Positions 10,306 to 23,900 of a stretch of 64,000 nt of DNA are shown here, one piece after another. The stretch is from Beroe forskalii (lineage: Eukaryota; Ctenophora; Nuda; Beroida; Beroidae). Numbering within the stretch: the stretch's first letter is position 1; each line of letters starts with the position of its first letter. The notes beneath the pieces were generated by a model. It was not told the origin of the DNA. It did not search any database and saw only the letters and a program-made list of their open reading frames with translations. A program made the translations under genes and the position numbers. The stretch spans positions 1,550,001-1,614,000 of the forward strand of contig WFMF01000005.1 of NCBI GenBank assembly GCA_011033025.1, read 5' to 3'.

Positions 10306-11403
10306 CCTTATATTGGTCTTTATTTAGCCGGCCTTTTTTAACCGGCCCTATGAACAAAAATCGTGTCATTTTTCATTTTGAACCTTTTAAAGTAAACCGG
10401 CCCCTTGGACAAATCTTTTTCTAGTAGTTGCCAGATCAATGATTTTATGCTCTAAAATGGTCACTCAAACCATTTATACTTATTACATTCCATAAAAAGA
10501 CCCAAATCCCGGTCTAATATACCAATTTAGGTCATGATATCGTGTTATATTATGACGTTTCAGTGAATTTAACACTAATCCAAGCCATTCGACCTAAATA
10601 AACTGGCCTAAATTTTGACCGTCCCTCACTAACACTTTAACCTGCCTTTTCAACCTGACTTTAAGATAAAAATCTTTAAGTTGTTTTTGTCCTTAAGGGC
10701 CGGATAAATGAAGGCCAAAAAGTACCTACTGCACTGTTATGTTAATTTTCTGCTTTGGAGCGTTGAGCGCATATTGATATACCAGGAATGCGGATTATAA
10801 TATGGCCATTTCGCATATGCGTCTTCGCTTCATAGGTCGAAAACAACAGGTTGAAAAGTAGGTCGAAAAGAAGGTCGAAAGGACATGTAGAATTTTACTG
10901 TGCCCAAGTCTGGATGGTTTTCACAACAGGAACTATCTTTTCCTTGAAAGCATGATCTGCAATTTCCAAGCCTAGAAGGGTCTTTATTGAGCCCTTTCTA
11001 CCTACCTTTTCAATCTACTTTTCGACCTGTCGCTTTCAACCTATGAGCACACACGTCAGTTTCGTTCACCAGAGGCCAATTTAACCGGCCAAAAGACTAC
11101 GATATTTTTGTCCGAAGGGCCGGTTAAATTAAATGCCAATCCATTTAGGTCAAATGAAACGTTTATTTGGCGTTTATATTTACACATGATGATGATAGGA
11201 TAAGACCGGGATTTGGGACTTTTGACACGATCTTCTGAATAAAGATCGGTTTTCTTCGTTATTTCAGACCTTAGAAATAGAATCTTTGATGTGGCAACGG
11301 CTTGAATTTTTTCCAAGAGGCCCGTTAGAATTAAAAAAATGGTACTATTTTATAGGGCCGGTTGAAAAGGCTAACTAGATAAATGATAAAGGGCAATATA
11401 AGG
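10306..11403. mobile_element. 1.1 kb TIR element, TA target site, CCTTATATTG ends
   Basis: The left end CCTTATATTG and right end CAATATAAGG are inverted and flanked by TA at 10304-10305 and 11404-11405. Similarity between the two halves continues inward for well over 100 bp through words such as AACCGGCCCTAT / ATAGGGCCGGTT and CAAATCCCGGTCT / AGACCGGGATTTG. No transposase is encoded. It is a long non-autonomous foldback element of Tc1/mariner-like target preference, between the convergent 3' ends of PDCD5 and XKR. Confidence 0.75.
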
Positions 11404-11978
11404 TAGGACAAACTTTATATCGCGTAATATATAACCTCCAACAGCTTCCTCTTTATCTTACATCCTGCTGTAAATCACACAATAATCTAAGGTCTCTGTT
11501 TATTTTACGAAACTTGAGATAATACACGGAACTACTAATTTGATCTCTGCAAACATAATAAAATTAAAATAAAGGGTTATTAATCTGTTGAGCTAATATA
11601 TTATTCAAAATGCGAAATTGTACAAAATTTCCAAGTTATCAAAACACTAAAGATTCATTTCTTAATTAGACAAAATAAATCCCGCAAGAAGGATCATACT
11701 AGGAGCACTGGTCCGTTTGACTTTGACCGTTTCCAACTGGGCAACTGGTGTTTTGTGCCAGTCTAACGTGCTATATAATGCTTAAATAACGACGGTTACT
11801 CATTTGTGAGCAGACTGACTATAGTTGAGTGATATAGTTAGTGATATAGTTAGGCGTTGATCCAGTGAAATATCTGCGTTAGACCAGTGTCACTGCGTTA
11901 TACGGGCCAAAGTGAGAAACGGACCAGCTATCATGGGATAAAAACAGTAAAAATTCTGTAATAAAGATTTCTAAAAGT
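11404..11978. other. XKR 3' flank
   Basis: AT-rich sequence just downstream of the XKR stop codon on the minus strand. It is the probable 3' untranslated region. No gene is seen. Confidence 0.35.
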
Positions 11979-14900
11979 CTAAATTGTACTTTCGAAGACA
12001 GATTGTCTTGGGAGTTCGTATTTCTTTATTAGCTGCTCTAAAGCTGGGGCGATCTTCTTCATTTCCAGCACGTAATTTTCTGATGGATGCAGGCACCTGA
12101 AAAATAAGAAAATAATATGGTTCAGCCACTGTAAGTTACTTGGCATTTGAAACTGGCATGACGTTTAAAGGAGCGTTATAGGAGCATACTTTAGGGCTGA
12201 AATCCATTTCCAGCAGGGCATGTTCAGATCTTGAACGCTTGAGATCTGTATGCAGGCGAAACATTAACTATGACGTATGAACTGATAATTTTTCTGCTGT
12301 TTATAGCCGTGTACAACTCATGATATCAACGTCAGGAGGCAGCAGGTACTTACTTGTAGTAAAGCAAGGTAAGGAGTGATCCGAGGAGAGTACCACCAAT
12401 CACAAGGCTGATCAGGAGGAAGGCGTACCAATCAGGTCGGAGGAGGTCGGGGTAGTTTCTGTAGTACCAGAAGGCGAGCATGCCTATGTTTTGTAGGAGG
12501 GTAGAGAGGTGGTAGAGTGCCCATCTCACTCTCGACCTGCCTTCACTGAAGAGGGATGCTTGTAACGTAGCAACAGAATACATTGACATTATGCCAAACA
12601 CAGGAATAGGATACATTGACATCATGCTAAACACGTATACCCCTGTTTGACTTTGCGTACGCACACCTATGCGGGCTTAGGAAATTGACATTAGGATCTT
12701 TGTAATATAGGATTAAAACAGTCGACCGTTGGTAAATCTGAGGTCATGGGAAGCTCCTCACTACTCACATGATGTTCATGAAGGTGAGTACGAGGGTGAT
12801 GCTGGTAATGAACTTGAAGAACCACTCGTTCCAGACCAGCCCCCCGTAGAAGTGTGTCTTGGCACAACACACGTACACCAGACAGGATATCCAGTGTCCG
12901 ACACACACTCCCACTACCACCCAACCTGACAGGAGAGGTAGAGAGACACAAACCAGGACTGATGATTGGAACCAAGCCCCCACCCCCCTCTTCAACGAGA
13001 GATCTGCGAACATACGCGTATGTGTGCGGATTTGAACAAGAAAATAGTCTTAAATCAGTCATAAAATGTTGAAAGCCGCATGACACATTGGAACCAGACT
13101 TCGTGTGACGCTACTATACCTGAATATGTGGCTGCCACCAGAATAGCAGTGATTCGACTCAGACACATGCACAGCTTGATGAGAACTGACACAATGTAGC
13201 TGACAACACTCATGCTGCCTTTGTCGTACCTGAAATGAGAAACAACTAAGTCCGCACTGGTCATCATCACATTCGCCGCAATAGCAATGACTTTTATCGG
13301 AGCAACTCTCGCTATTGGCATTGCTATTATGCTAAGACCCTACTCATTCAAGAACATTGACCAAGTACTTCGGATGGCTCGACCGGTACAGTGTACACCT
13401 ATCTGGCTTTATCATCCACGTGCCATCTGTTACTCGTTCCTTTCAAAACGGTACATCATTTTTGAGATCTGAAATTTAAAGTTTGGCCGCCCCCGTACCC
13501 CAGAACCCCTGTACTTGCCCAAACCAGGACCCTGGTTTCGCGCACAGAAACCCCTCCACACACAGGTACTCACGAGGCTGCGCGGTCCCCCTACCCCTCT
13601 ACACCCAGCTACTCACGAGGCTGCGCGGTGCTCGTATATGTAGCTGGTCATGCTCCAGACGACACTGCAGAAGCTGATAACAACAGACACGTAGGTGAAC
13701 CAGTTGGTCTCGTAGCGGGTGTGTTTTACGATGATGTACAGCTGTAGGAGGAGTTGCGGGGTGGCTTCTAGAGCTCCTTCCACCTGCGAGGGGGGAGGGG
13801 TCAGATACTGTCAATGTCATAAAGTTGTGGGGGGGCGGACCCTGTCAGACAAGGTAGCAAGGGGGGTCAGACGCTGCCATGTACATAACGTGATGGGTGT
13901 TATCCATCCTTAGTGCGCAACACCCGGACATTTGGACCGATTTAGGGTATATGAGGAAAATATTACCATATGTGATGATGTTCGTTTTAGAATCTAAAGG
14001 TTCTGGTAATAATATCATTTCATGGAATAGAAATATTTTGATGCAAAACCACCACGTTTACATGTGTAGTCTATGGAAACCTACAAATTATCGTGAACAT
14101 TTCATACCAGTCTAAGTAGGGCAGCATCGCGTCTCCCGTGGTACAGTTCCAGGAGATCTCTGTTGAAGTAGACCTCCTTAATGCCCTTATCAGCTGCTTC
14201 TTTCACAAACTTCTCATACCGCTCACTCAGCTGCTTCCTCTTACGGTGTGTGCTAAATAGAAAAGTTAGGTTTAGTTGCCGCAGTTTCAAAACCTGGTGA
14301 ATGCGAGAAATTTTTTTAAAATGAAAGAAAAAGAGATAATGTGATAGTGGAAACGAAATTTTTCAGGAAATTCAAACCTAGAATTACAAACCTGAGCGCT
14401 TTCCCAAAGAGTGCGGCGTATCGAGTAATACCAGGCAAGCCTATGAGGTGAAACAACCACTGAACAGAACTGACGCGCGCACACGTGGGCGAAACTGGGT
14501 CTATCTTCAGTTCTTTGCACGTCCTCTTGTACACTTTCTTTCTCTGGAATCACGTGATGCTAATAAGACAAGTTTTCATGAAAATTTTACATTTAAACCT
14601 TATAACATTCAACATAGTGAACAGTACAGTTACACAGAGATTGCAGTGTTTTTATCGCCTCGATTATACACTGGCTTCAATAAATCTTTCTATTCTTCTT
14701 ACATAAAAACCGCTGCTTGGATTAAGATGATTCGCTTGAAGATGCTATACTGCTATTTGGATATGAACACAGTTCTGCGTTAAATCTTTTGAAATAACAA
14801 TAAAACATCAATATCCTATAGAAATTAAAGCACGGAATTGAAATTCTACACCATTTACAAGGAAATACATCCGAATTATTCGTATGGATCATGAAAATTG

Positions 14901-17900
14901 AAAGGTGATATTTCGTATAAATAAATACCAAGTCTGGCTGCTATGTAAACTTTGTCTTTATTCACAGTACTAACTGCTTCGCACAATAGTGAATTCATAT
15001 CCATTCATCACTAGAAGATTGAAATGTCTCCAATTACTACTGCTGACTGCAGGCTCATCTGATTCACCCTAGTACGTACGTGCCTACCTTAGTACCAGAA
15101 ATATAGGCGACAAGAAATTAAGGCGATTTTGGAAAAATCGCCTTAATTTCTGTCACCTATCTGATCGTCTAAATATCTGGTAGTCTTAATTTTTAAAGAC
15201 TTTATTTTCAGTTATTTTTTCCTCCCCAATCGACTTTTTCAATTTAGCAACATATTAAATAACTTAATAGCCAGTTATCAGTGCAACTTTTGGTATAACT
15301 GACGATGTAAGCACGATGTAAGGATGTCGGTATTGACTCTAAAATGTTCATTGATCCGCTTGAAAAGCTCAGGATATGATGTACTGTATTTTGAAGGCCC
15401 ACTCGACAAGACTTTTTTTGCATTTTCGTTCAATTTTATATTCATTTCATAGCCATTTTAATTGAAAAAATCGTTTATTTTCGGGAAAAAAACTTCAATT
15501 GAAACTCCAGGAAAAATCGCCTTAATATCTTGTCGCCTTAATATCTTGCGCCTTAATTATTAGTCGCCTATATTTCTGGTACTAAGGTATTTATTGAAGA
15601 AAAAGAAAAAAGCCGCGCTAATGTGAGACTGCGCGTAAGTACAACCAGTAAAATGTCGCAAGGATATCGCGCCATATTGAATGTTTCTGGACTGGGTTCA
15701 AATTTTAGAATAAAAGGTTGATGAACATAGAAGATAGAATGTAAACTCACTCTGACGTAAGTCCTAATCGTTTATCTAAACGCATAATACTGCCTTAACG
15801 ATATTGAGTGCAATAGTATTCAACGTAAATCCAAACATTGAAAAAATCCAGACGTAACGCAATGCAAGAGACGAACATTGAATGTGTGCGAAATTTGTTT
15901 GGTTTCCATTAAAACAAACAATAAAACACAGTAAAGATGCATTCATGAAATAAAACAGTCAATATCTTGCCCTCTTCGACCATGCGACATGTATCAACGA
16001 AGATCATCAAGTGGCTGTTCCCATCCAATGAAAGAACAGAGATAAATGCTGGACCAATCAAAATTGAGAAAGTAAAAACATGTTCAATAAAGAGATGGTG
16101 GGTATTATGCTGTTCAGAAAACGAAAAGACAGAAGAATTTGTGCATTTCAATGAAAACTCCCGAGCATTCACATTTCATCTGACACCTCCAAGTTAATGA
16201 CACGTGCAAACCAAGTGAACGTGCAACCCAGGAACACGTGCACAAACTCTACCTCCTGATTGGTTCTCCCATCCTTGGTCACGTGATCGCAGGTCACGTG
16301 GTGTAACGCGCTATCTAGCACGTGACCAGGTAGTAGCTCGGCTGTTACTATCTCACTATCACCCTACACGCGTTATATTAAGGGCAGTGTTACTAGTGTT
16401 ACAGTAGAATACTGTGTATTCGTAGTTCCAGTTACTGTGATATTGCTCACTTCTGCCCAATGCTTTGGCAAAAGATCAAAGAGAGTATAGAATATCGACG
16501 TTTTACGTCAGGTCTTAAGGTAATGTGAATGTTTTAGCTTTCGAGAGATGTTAATTGAGGAAGAATGAGGCTAAATTAATGGAAACACCATGTGCTTCAT
16601 CGAAAGAATGGAATGTGTCGAGTCATATGATGCAGCAACTTTAAAAAGAAATGGATAGCCGTTAAAATAGCACTTCTACACTTGTCATAAGCGAGTGAGG
16701 TCTCATGGCGTCGGCGATAGGGTAAACTTATCGAGACATTGATTTGCAAAATGATTGCACATGACTAAACTTACATTACAACTGAAGTCTGTAGAATTTC
16801 ACAAAATGCAACCTGCCCACATAATTTTGGTGTTGTTAGCAAGGGAAGAGGAAGAAACAATACCAGTAAAAGAGGGATAAACGAAAAGAAACATTTTCAA
16901 CTCACGTCTATACTGGCTCCTGTGACGATGAGAGGGTATTTGCTAAGTCCGGCGTCCACACTGATCTGACTTACGTCACGCTGCGGCCGTTTCTTCTTAG
17001 TACCCTGCAACATAAGTTTGTGGAGTATGATCTTAAGTGTAATCCTAGAAATTCTGACATTTATTACTAAAAACTTTAGCCATCAATATATCAATAATAA
17101 CAGTCTGGACGTTAATGTAGCCTTGAGGGTGAATTCAACCCATCCTATTAATGGACCTACACACAGCTTGTCATGAAAACAATATGGGACATGGGTACCT
17201 AGCTTTCAGTGGGGTTCATTGACTCATTTACAGGAATGAGGATTTCATGCTCTGTAGTGGAAATATGAAACTGGAAGGCATGGTACGATCTTAAGGAACA
17301 ACATTACAACGATTATGATCCTCGCATTGGCGCATTTTACAAAAAGCGCATACTAGTACCAACATGTTTCATGTCCATGTTGCTGTCTATCTCCACTTGA
17401 TCCATTGTCTCGGGAGGGTGTATTTCCACATCCTCATTGTTCTTATCTGACAGGAGAATAAGCGGTTACATGTCGAAGTGGTGACCGTATACCGCAACTT
17501 ACATGGTCGAGGCGACAGCCGAGACTGTGTAAGTTGGATAATGGACGAGGCGTGCCGAGTTCATTATCGTAGGTATACGGTCACAGCTGAATCATGGAAC
17601 CAATTATACCGACCGGAAACAGCTGGGACCTACTATTCTCTGACCAAACAACAGTATTTCTTCCCACTCGGGTCTTACGACCCTCGTCCGGATTCAACGC
17701 TTAAGTAGATTTTTGAGTGCTCCTTTATAAAATCAAATTTCATTTTAGCTTTTTTGCACTGTAATTCAGTGGAGACCGTATAACCAAACTTACACGGTCG
17801 CTAAAACAAGCTTGGGAGGGGTATAATACAGAGTAGGTATACAGAGGGTTGGGAGAATATGCCAGAGAATACAGTGAATACCGAGCATACCGTGGTAAGG

Positions 17901-20900
17901 GTTGGAATAATATCAAATATGCCTCGTCAGCACTCAACAATCTGTTAAAATTCCCAATTTCTGTTCTCCCCTAAATCCCGGATTATGTTTCCAGCAGAGT
18001 GATTTGAAAGGAATTAGAAATGCTAGACACATCACACAATAAGCAGTAGGCGGTGACCTCATGATGTTATCCTTGCTATAGCTTTGTTAAGTAGTAGTAT
18101 GTGCAATGACTAGCTGGACGTACTACGGGGGAGTTTCACTGTCCCAATTGTCCCAATTGTCCCTGTCCCAATTTACTTTTTTTTGAGTTTGGGACTGGTT
18201 TTGGGACAATTGGGACAGACATTGGGACAATTGGGACAAAACAAAAGTTGAAAAAATTCAGTCATTTTCATTTTTTTACATTGATACAAGTTTTTCTATC
18301 ATTGACATGAAAGTTATATTCATACCACTATACTAAATACATATTTTGGTTGTGTTTGTTTGCAGTAGTTAAGTGTTCCAACGTCCCTAGCAAAAAAACA
18401 CAACTATTTGAGCTCCAGTTGTCTCTGTCACTTTTGTCCCAATTGTCCCAAATGTCCCATTTGTCCCAAATGTCCCATTTGTCCCAGTCTGCATTCACTT
18501 TTTTGAGTCCCATTTGTTCCATTTTCTCTGTCCCATTTGTCCCAATTGTCCCATTTGTCCCAAATGTCCCAATTGTCCCAGTCCACTTTCACTTTTTTGA
18601 GTCCCATTTGTTCCATTTTGTCTGTCCCATTTGTCCCAATTGTCCCAAATGTCCCATTTGTCCCAATTGTCCCTGTCCCAATCCACTTTTTCTTGAGTTT
18701 GGGACAATTGGGACAGTGAAACCCCCCCCACTAGGGGTTATGCTTGTGCTGATTCAGTAGCTTTCCATCAACATGCACTAAATAAGTAAATATAATCACA
18801 GTAAAGTTAATGCTACACTGAGTGCACAAGAAGTACTACAATCATTCCGGTTGATTCACGCGTCAAGAACTGATTTGATGAATGATAATTCATGAAACTG
18901 TCAGATAAATTAGTTCTATGCCATACCTCGGGATAAGGCATCATTATAAATGAATTTAGTTCAATGTCTGAAGTCCAGATAGCGTGTACTCGACACATGG
19001 TATAAGATCATCGACACTTGTTTCAATATCACTGTGTACCAGGTATATCCGATAGTGTAAAAGTACAAAATCTGCTACATCAAATTTACAGTATACCTGT
19101 CAATGTGACGCTACTCAAAGTAAGGAATTTACCGTTACTCTGTTAGTTCGCGTTTATCACACAGGTTCTTGTGTGAGCATATCATGTACGTTGTGTTATT
19201 ACTTGAAATTAATCCATTGTTTCATGAGCATTGAGCATTGTTATAAGAACCCTCAAAACCCTCATTTCTATGAGTTGAAGAAGGAAAGAAGTATTCACAA
19301 TTCATCACACAAAGTTATACAAACTGCAAAGCATGGTGCAGGAAAAGAGCTAAAAACAAGCTGTAATTAATCATATATATTGTCCTAGAATCTACATACT
19401 CACATGCAACAAAGGTTAAGAGTCCCTTAACGCCGTTGATACTTCCTAGATTTGAATATGCTATTTGTTAAAAAATCAAGGGAATCAAACACATTTAACC
19501 AACATTCAAATGAGGAAAGGGGGACATTTATGATAATAGATTTGTCAAACGAATCATCATTCAACATGCAATGTTTGAGAACCAATGTTACATGGATCAG
19601 TGATTATCGCTTTACATTGAATTAAACAAGAAAACATCAAACAGAAGTGGATCACTCCGATATAACGCATAGCAACCCACTGCATCCAGTGCTTACATTA
19701 ACCTGTGATCGGTAGTTGGACAGTATTATCTTGAGGGGGTGAGGGGGGTTTGATGTCAGAAGGGGGAGGGGGTTTGGTCCTAAAGTGATGGGTGTAATCC
19801 TGAGGCATCTGGTACTGTTCCAAAGATGACAGGTTCTTCAACCTGAACACGTCACATTGTCAATTTACACTTGTATATAATGTTGAATGCAAAGACTTCA
19901 ATATATTGAAGAGCGAAAATGAATTTAGGATAATTAGGTATCGGTGGCTTCATATAGCCCTCAATTAGATCCCTATATATATATTCAACCTCTGAACTTG
20001 ACTAATCAACGCAAAAACTCGTGCACCGATTGGTCAATATCAGGGCGATTTTGGGATTCTATTGGTAGCCTTATATGTCGCCGATAATTTACAATCATTT
20101 ATTTTGGCAGAAGGATGTTTATTAATTGTTCTTAATAAAACATTCATATCAGTTAGATGTCATGCTCAGCATTAAAACGTTTTTTCGATAAGTAAAACTG
20201 CAGCTGATTGAATAGATTCATGGTTGTTTCATTTGGGTTGATTATGAAGTTGTTAGTCGAGCTGCTCCAAAGTCCAACCCATTGCCATGTACATGAAGAC
20301 ATATGTTCCACAATATAGCGGCAAAGTAACTGTTAGAATGGTTGCGTCATGAGAAAATTGAGATTATACTGATTTGAACCAATAAATTTTGAATATGTAG
20401 CATGCCGATTCTTTTAGCTACTTTTATAAACCAAATTCAAACATTATAAAACGAACTCTTCCCAAGTTCCCACATCTATGGAAAGAGTGAATTTTGAGCT
20501 AGAATGGCTTTAAAATTGATATATTCTTCCCTGTAAAACTGTAAACCTGTAATAAGGCACTGGAGAGTAATCAGTAGTGCTCAACCACATATTTAAGGAA
20601 AATGCCAGTAAAATTATTTACAATTACCCCTGGGAATAGTTATGTCAAGTTAAAATCACAGAAATGTAGTGAAATCACAAGGTATTGAAGTAGAAGCGCA
20701 AGTATCAGATTACTAGCTTCTCATGCTCTAGAAGATAAGAAACTATGCCATGCCCCACACAAGCTTGTAGGCGGTGTGACGTCATCAATTCACCGCTATA
20801 AAGCAAAGTAATGATGTCACTCTCAATAGCTAGTGCTTGGTATATTAATCAAAGTGTTTCTAATCAATTGCTGAGTTTCTATATATACCTTGATATTACG

Positions 20901-23900
20901 TTACTTTTCCTCAAGTTACAGAGGCTGGGGACAGTGAAATGTCAAACAATGAAGTGTCAAGTGTATGATGTTTAATGGGTATTTTATGTGGCTAGTTCCA
21001 TGAAGTCTTTTGATTCTTTTGGTATGGTTCTTGATTTTCATAAGGCGCTAGAATTTCTGGTAAAAAATCCAGCCACACGAAAGAAATATTATCTTAAATA
21101 CCGTCGGCGTCAGTAGTGATATGGTAATAGGTTCACCGCCGTCATGACAAAGACCCCTCCCCCAATAAGTGCAATCAGGTTGGTACATTCGGTATGTCAG
21201 TCATTCAGGTGGGGATGATATAACTCAATCGATGCACCAGTCATCAAAGGAAACTGTCAGTCTGTCAGCCACCCTGGTCTCTACAAAACCTGGACCGTGG
21301 TCCCTGGACTTCAGTGACAACACTTGATAATGAGGAAATTTTCAGTCACCATGTTCCAACGAATTTAGTATTGACTGATAAGCATGACATACTGCGCTGA
21401 CATTATTTTCAAATTTTGTCATATTAGTAGATTGGTACAAATAAAGCACAATTCTTAATCATAATTCTTGAATATTCAATTAAGTTTCAATAAATCAAAC
21501 TACAGTGCTACAATTATCAATTTCGATCTGTTCATAATCTACAGTGAAAACCTAACGGTAATCAAGGATTACCAAAATGAAATATTAAAATACATTCGCA
21601 AAATCAAAATAATCAAAATTCAATTATAAATACAGTACTGCAAGGACGTACATATTTGAATAGTTGAAAATATCTTATTAAAATATGCGGAGATGAGATT
21701 TCAAGCAGGGCCAGGCTTTTACTCTGTGAAAGCTGAAATGACGGGTGTTAGAAATTTTGGATTAAAAGAGCCAGAAAACTCTATAAAGAACGAGATAATC
21801 GCTCATCCAATAACTCAGCAGGAAATTAACAGCGACTTATTGGAATCAGTCAGCAAGATTTTTTTCAATCTAGGAAGCAATGATGAAGCAATACATTACC
21901 CAGATATGGCCAATCTGCTTCTGTTTCCAGTGTAAAGCAGGACTCTCGGCAAACATCCGGAAAGATGTCCTTGGTTTTGACCTGCCTGACCATTTGACAC
22001 GCCTGACCATTTTCCTCGTAGCACTGTTGTTTTCCTGATGCAAGTAATGCTTGATGATTCAATGTCTTGAGAATTTGCACTGGTCCGACTCAGGTCAATG
22101 ATAATTCCTTTATATGCCTTCAAGGTATTAACTATTTAATAGCACTCAGGAGTAAAAGTTTTGAAATTCCGATGGCAGTGATCCAGTGCCTAGATTAAAA
22201 GAAAACTCACCGTATACCCTTTGCAGTATGGCATTCAGTGCAGACGTGGGATGCTCTCCCTCCTTGCATCCCACCCTCAGTTTCGGTGACAGCATCGGGA
22301 TATAGCACCTTTCGTCAATGATTCGGTAAGTTTCAAGAGGCTCCCCATCTACGAGGGTCCCCCGTGGTATAAGGAATACGTTTTGACTCTTCTGTATCTG
22401 AAATTCATAAACTATGAGTTAAATGCGATGGTAGCAAGTAAAAAATATGTTTACATATCGTTAACCTGAACCAAGCTTTGGTGAAAATAAGATTGAGAAA
22501 TGGAACTGATAGTAATTTGAATGCAATTTACCTCTTCACATTCTGGAACAGCCAGTGCTTGGACATATCCCTTTGCGAATCCTAGATCGGTCATGTCGTT
22601 TGGTTCTAGAGCTAGTTGTGTTGTTACTTTTGTCAACTGTCTGACTATTATTTCACTCCAGTCGAGGACAGAGATTTGTAGAATCATTCCCTCATTTCCT
22701 CGTAGCACTGTTGTTTTCCTGATGCAAGTAATGCTTGATGATTCACGGTCTTGAGAGTTTGCGCTTGTTCGACTCAGGTCAATAATAATTCCTTTATATG
22801 CCTTCCAGGTATTAACTATTGAATAGCACTCAGGAGTAAAAGTTTTGAAATTCCGATGGCAGTGATCCAGTGCCTAGATTAAAAGAAAACTCACCGTCTA
22901 CCCTTTGCAGTATGGCATTCAGTGCAGACGTGGGATGCTCTCCCTCCTTAAATCCCACCCTCAATTTTGGTGACAGCATCGGGATATAGCACCTTTCGTC
23001 AATTATTCGGTAAGTTTCAAGAGGCTCCCCATCTACGAGGGTCCCCCGTGGTATAAGGAATACGTTCTGAGTCTTCTGTATCTGAAATTCATAAACTATG
23101 AGTTACATGCGATGGTAGCAAGTAAAAAATATGTTTACATATCGTTAACCTGAACCAAGTTTTGGTGAAAATAAGATTGAGAAATGGAACTGATAGTAAC
23201 TTGAATGCAATTTACCTCTTCACATTCTGGAACACTCAGTGCTTGGACATATCCCTTTGCGAATCCTAGATCGGTCATGTCGTTTGGTTCTAGAGCTAGT
23301 TGTGTTGTTACTTTTGTCAACTGTCTGACTATTATTTCACTCCAGTCGAGGACAGAGATTTGTAGAATCATTCCCTCATTTCCTCGTAGCACTGTTGTTT
23401 TCCTGATGCAAGTAATGCTTGATGATTCACGGTCTTGAGAGTTTGCGCTTGTTCGACTCAGGTCAATAATAATTCCTTTATATGCCTTCCAGGTATTAAC
23501 TATTGAATAGCACTCAGGAGTAAAAGTTTTGAAATTCCGATGGCAGTGATCCAGTGCCTAGATTAAAAGAAAACTCACCGTCTACCCTTTGCAGTATGGC
23601 ATTCAGTGCAGACGTGGGATGCTCTCCCTCCTTGCATCCCACCCTCAGTTTCGGTGACTGCATTGGGATGTAGCAGCGCGAGTTGATGACTCGGTATGAT
23701 TCAAGAGGCTCCCCATCTACGAGGGTCCCCCGTGGTATAAGGAATACGTTCTGAGTCTTCTGTATCTGAAATTCATAAACTATGAGTTAAATGCGATGGT
23801 AGCAAGTAAAAAATATGTTTACATATCGTTAACCTGAACCAAGCTTTGGTGAAAATAAGATTGAGAAATGAAACTGATAGCAACTTGAATGCAATTTACC

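Noticed and set aside
15909-16172. Minus-strand open frame with hydrophobic run (FTFSILIGPAFISVLSL), considered as an XKR membrane exon
   Set aside because: XKR exons 6 and 7 join exactly in phase without it, family-conserved segments are already accounted for, and its donor would be poor.
18350-18760. 136-codon frame of PFVPIVP repeats
   Set aside because: It is the translation of the TGTCCC-word repeat; all frames on both strands stay open for the same reason, and no start or splice context supports a gene.
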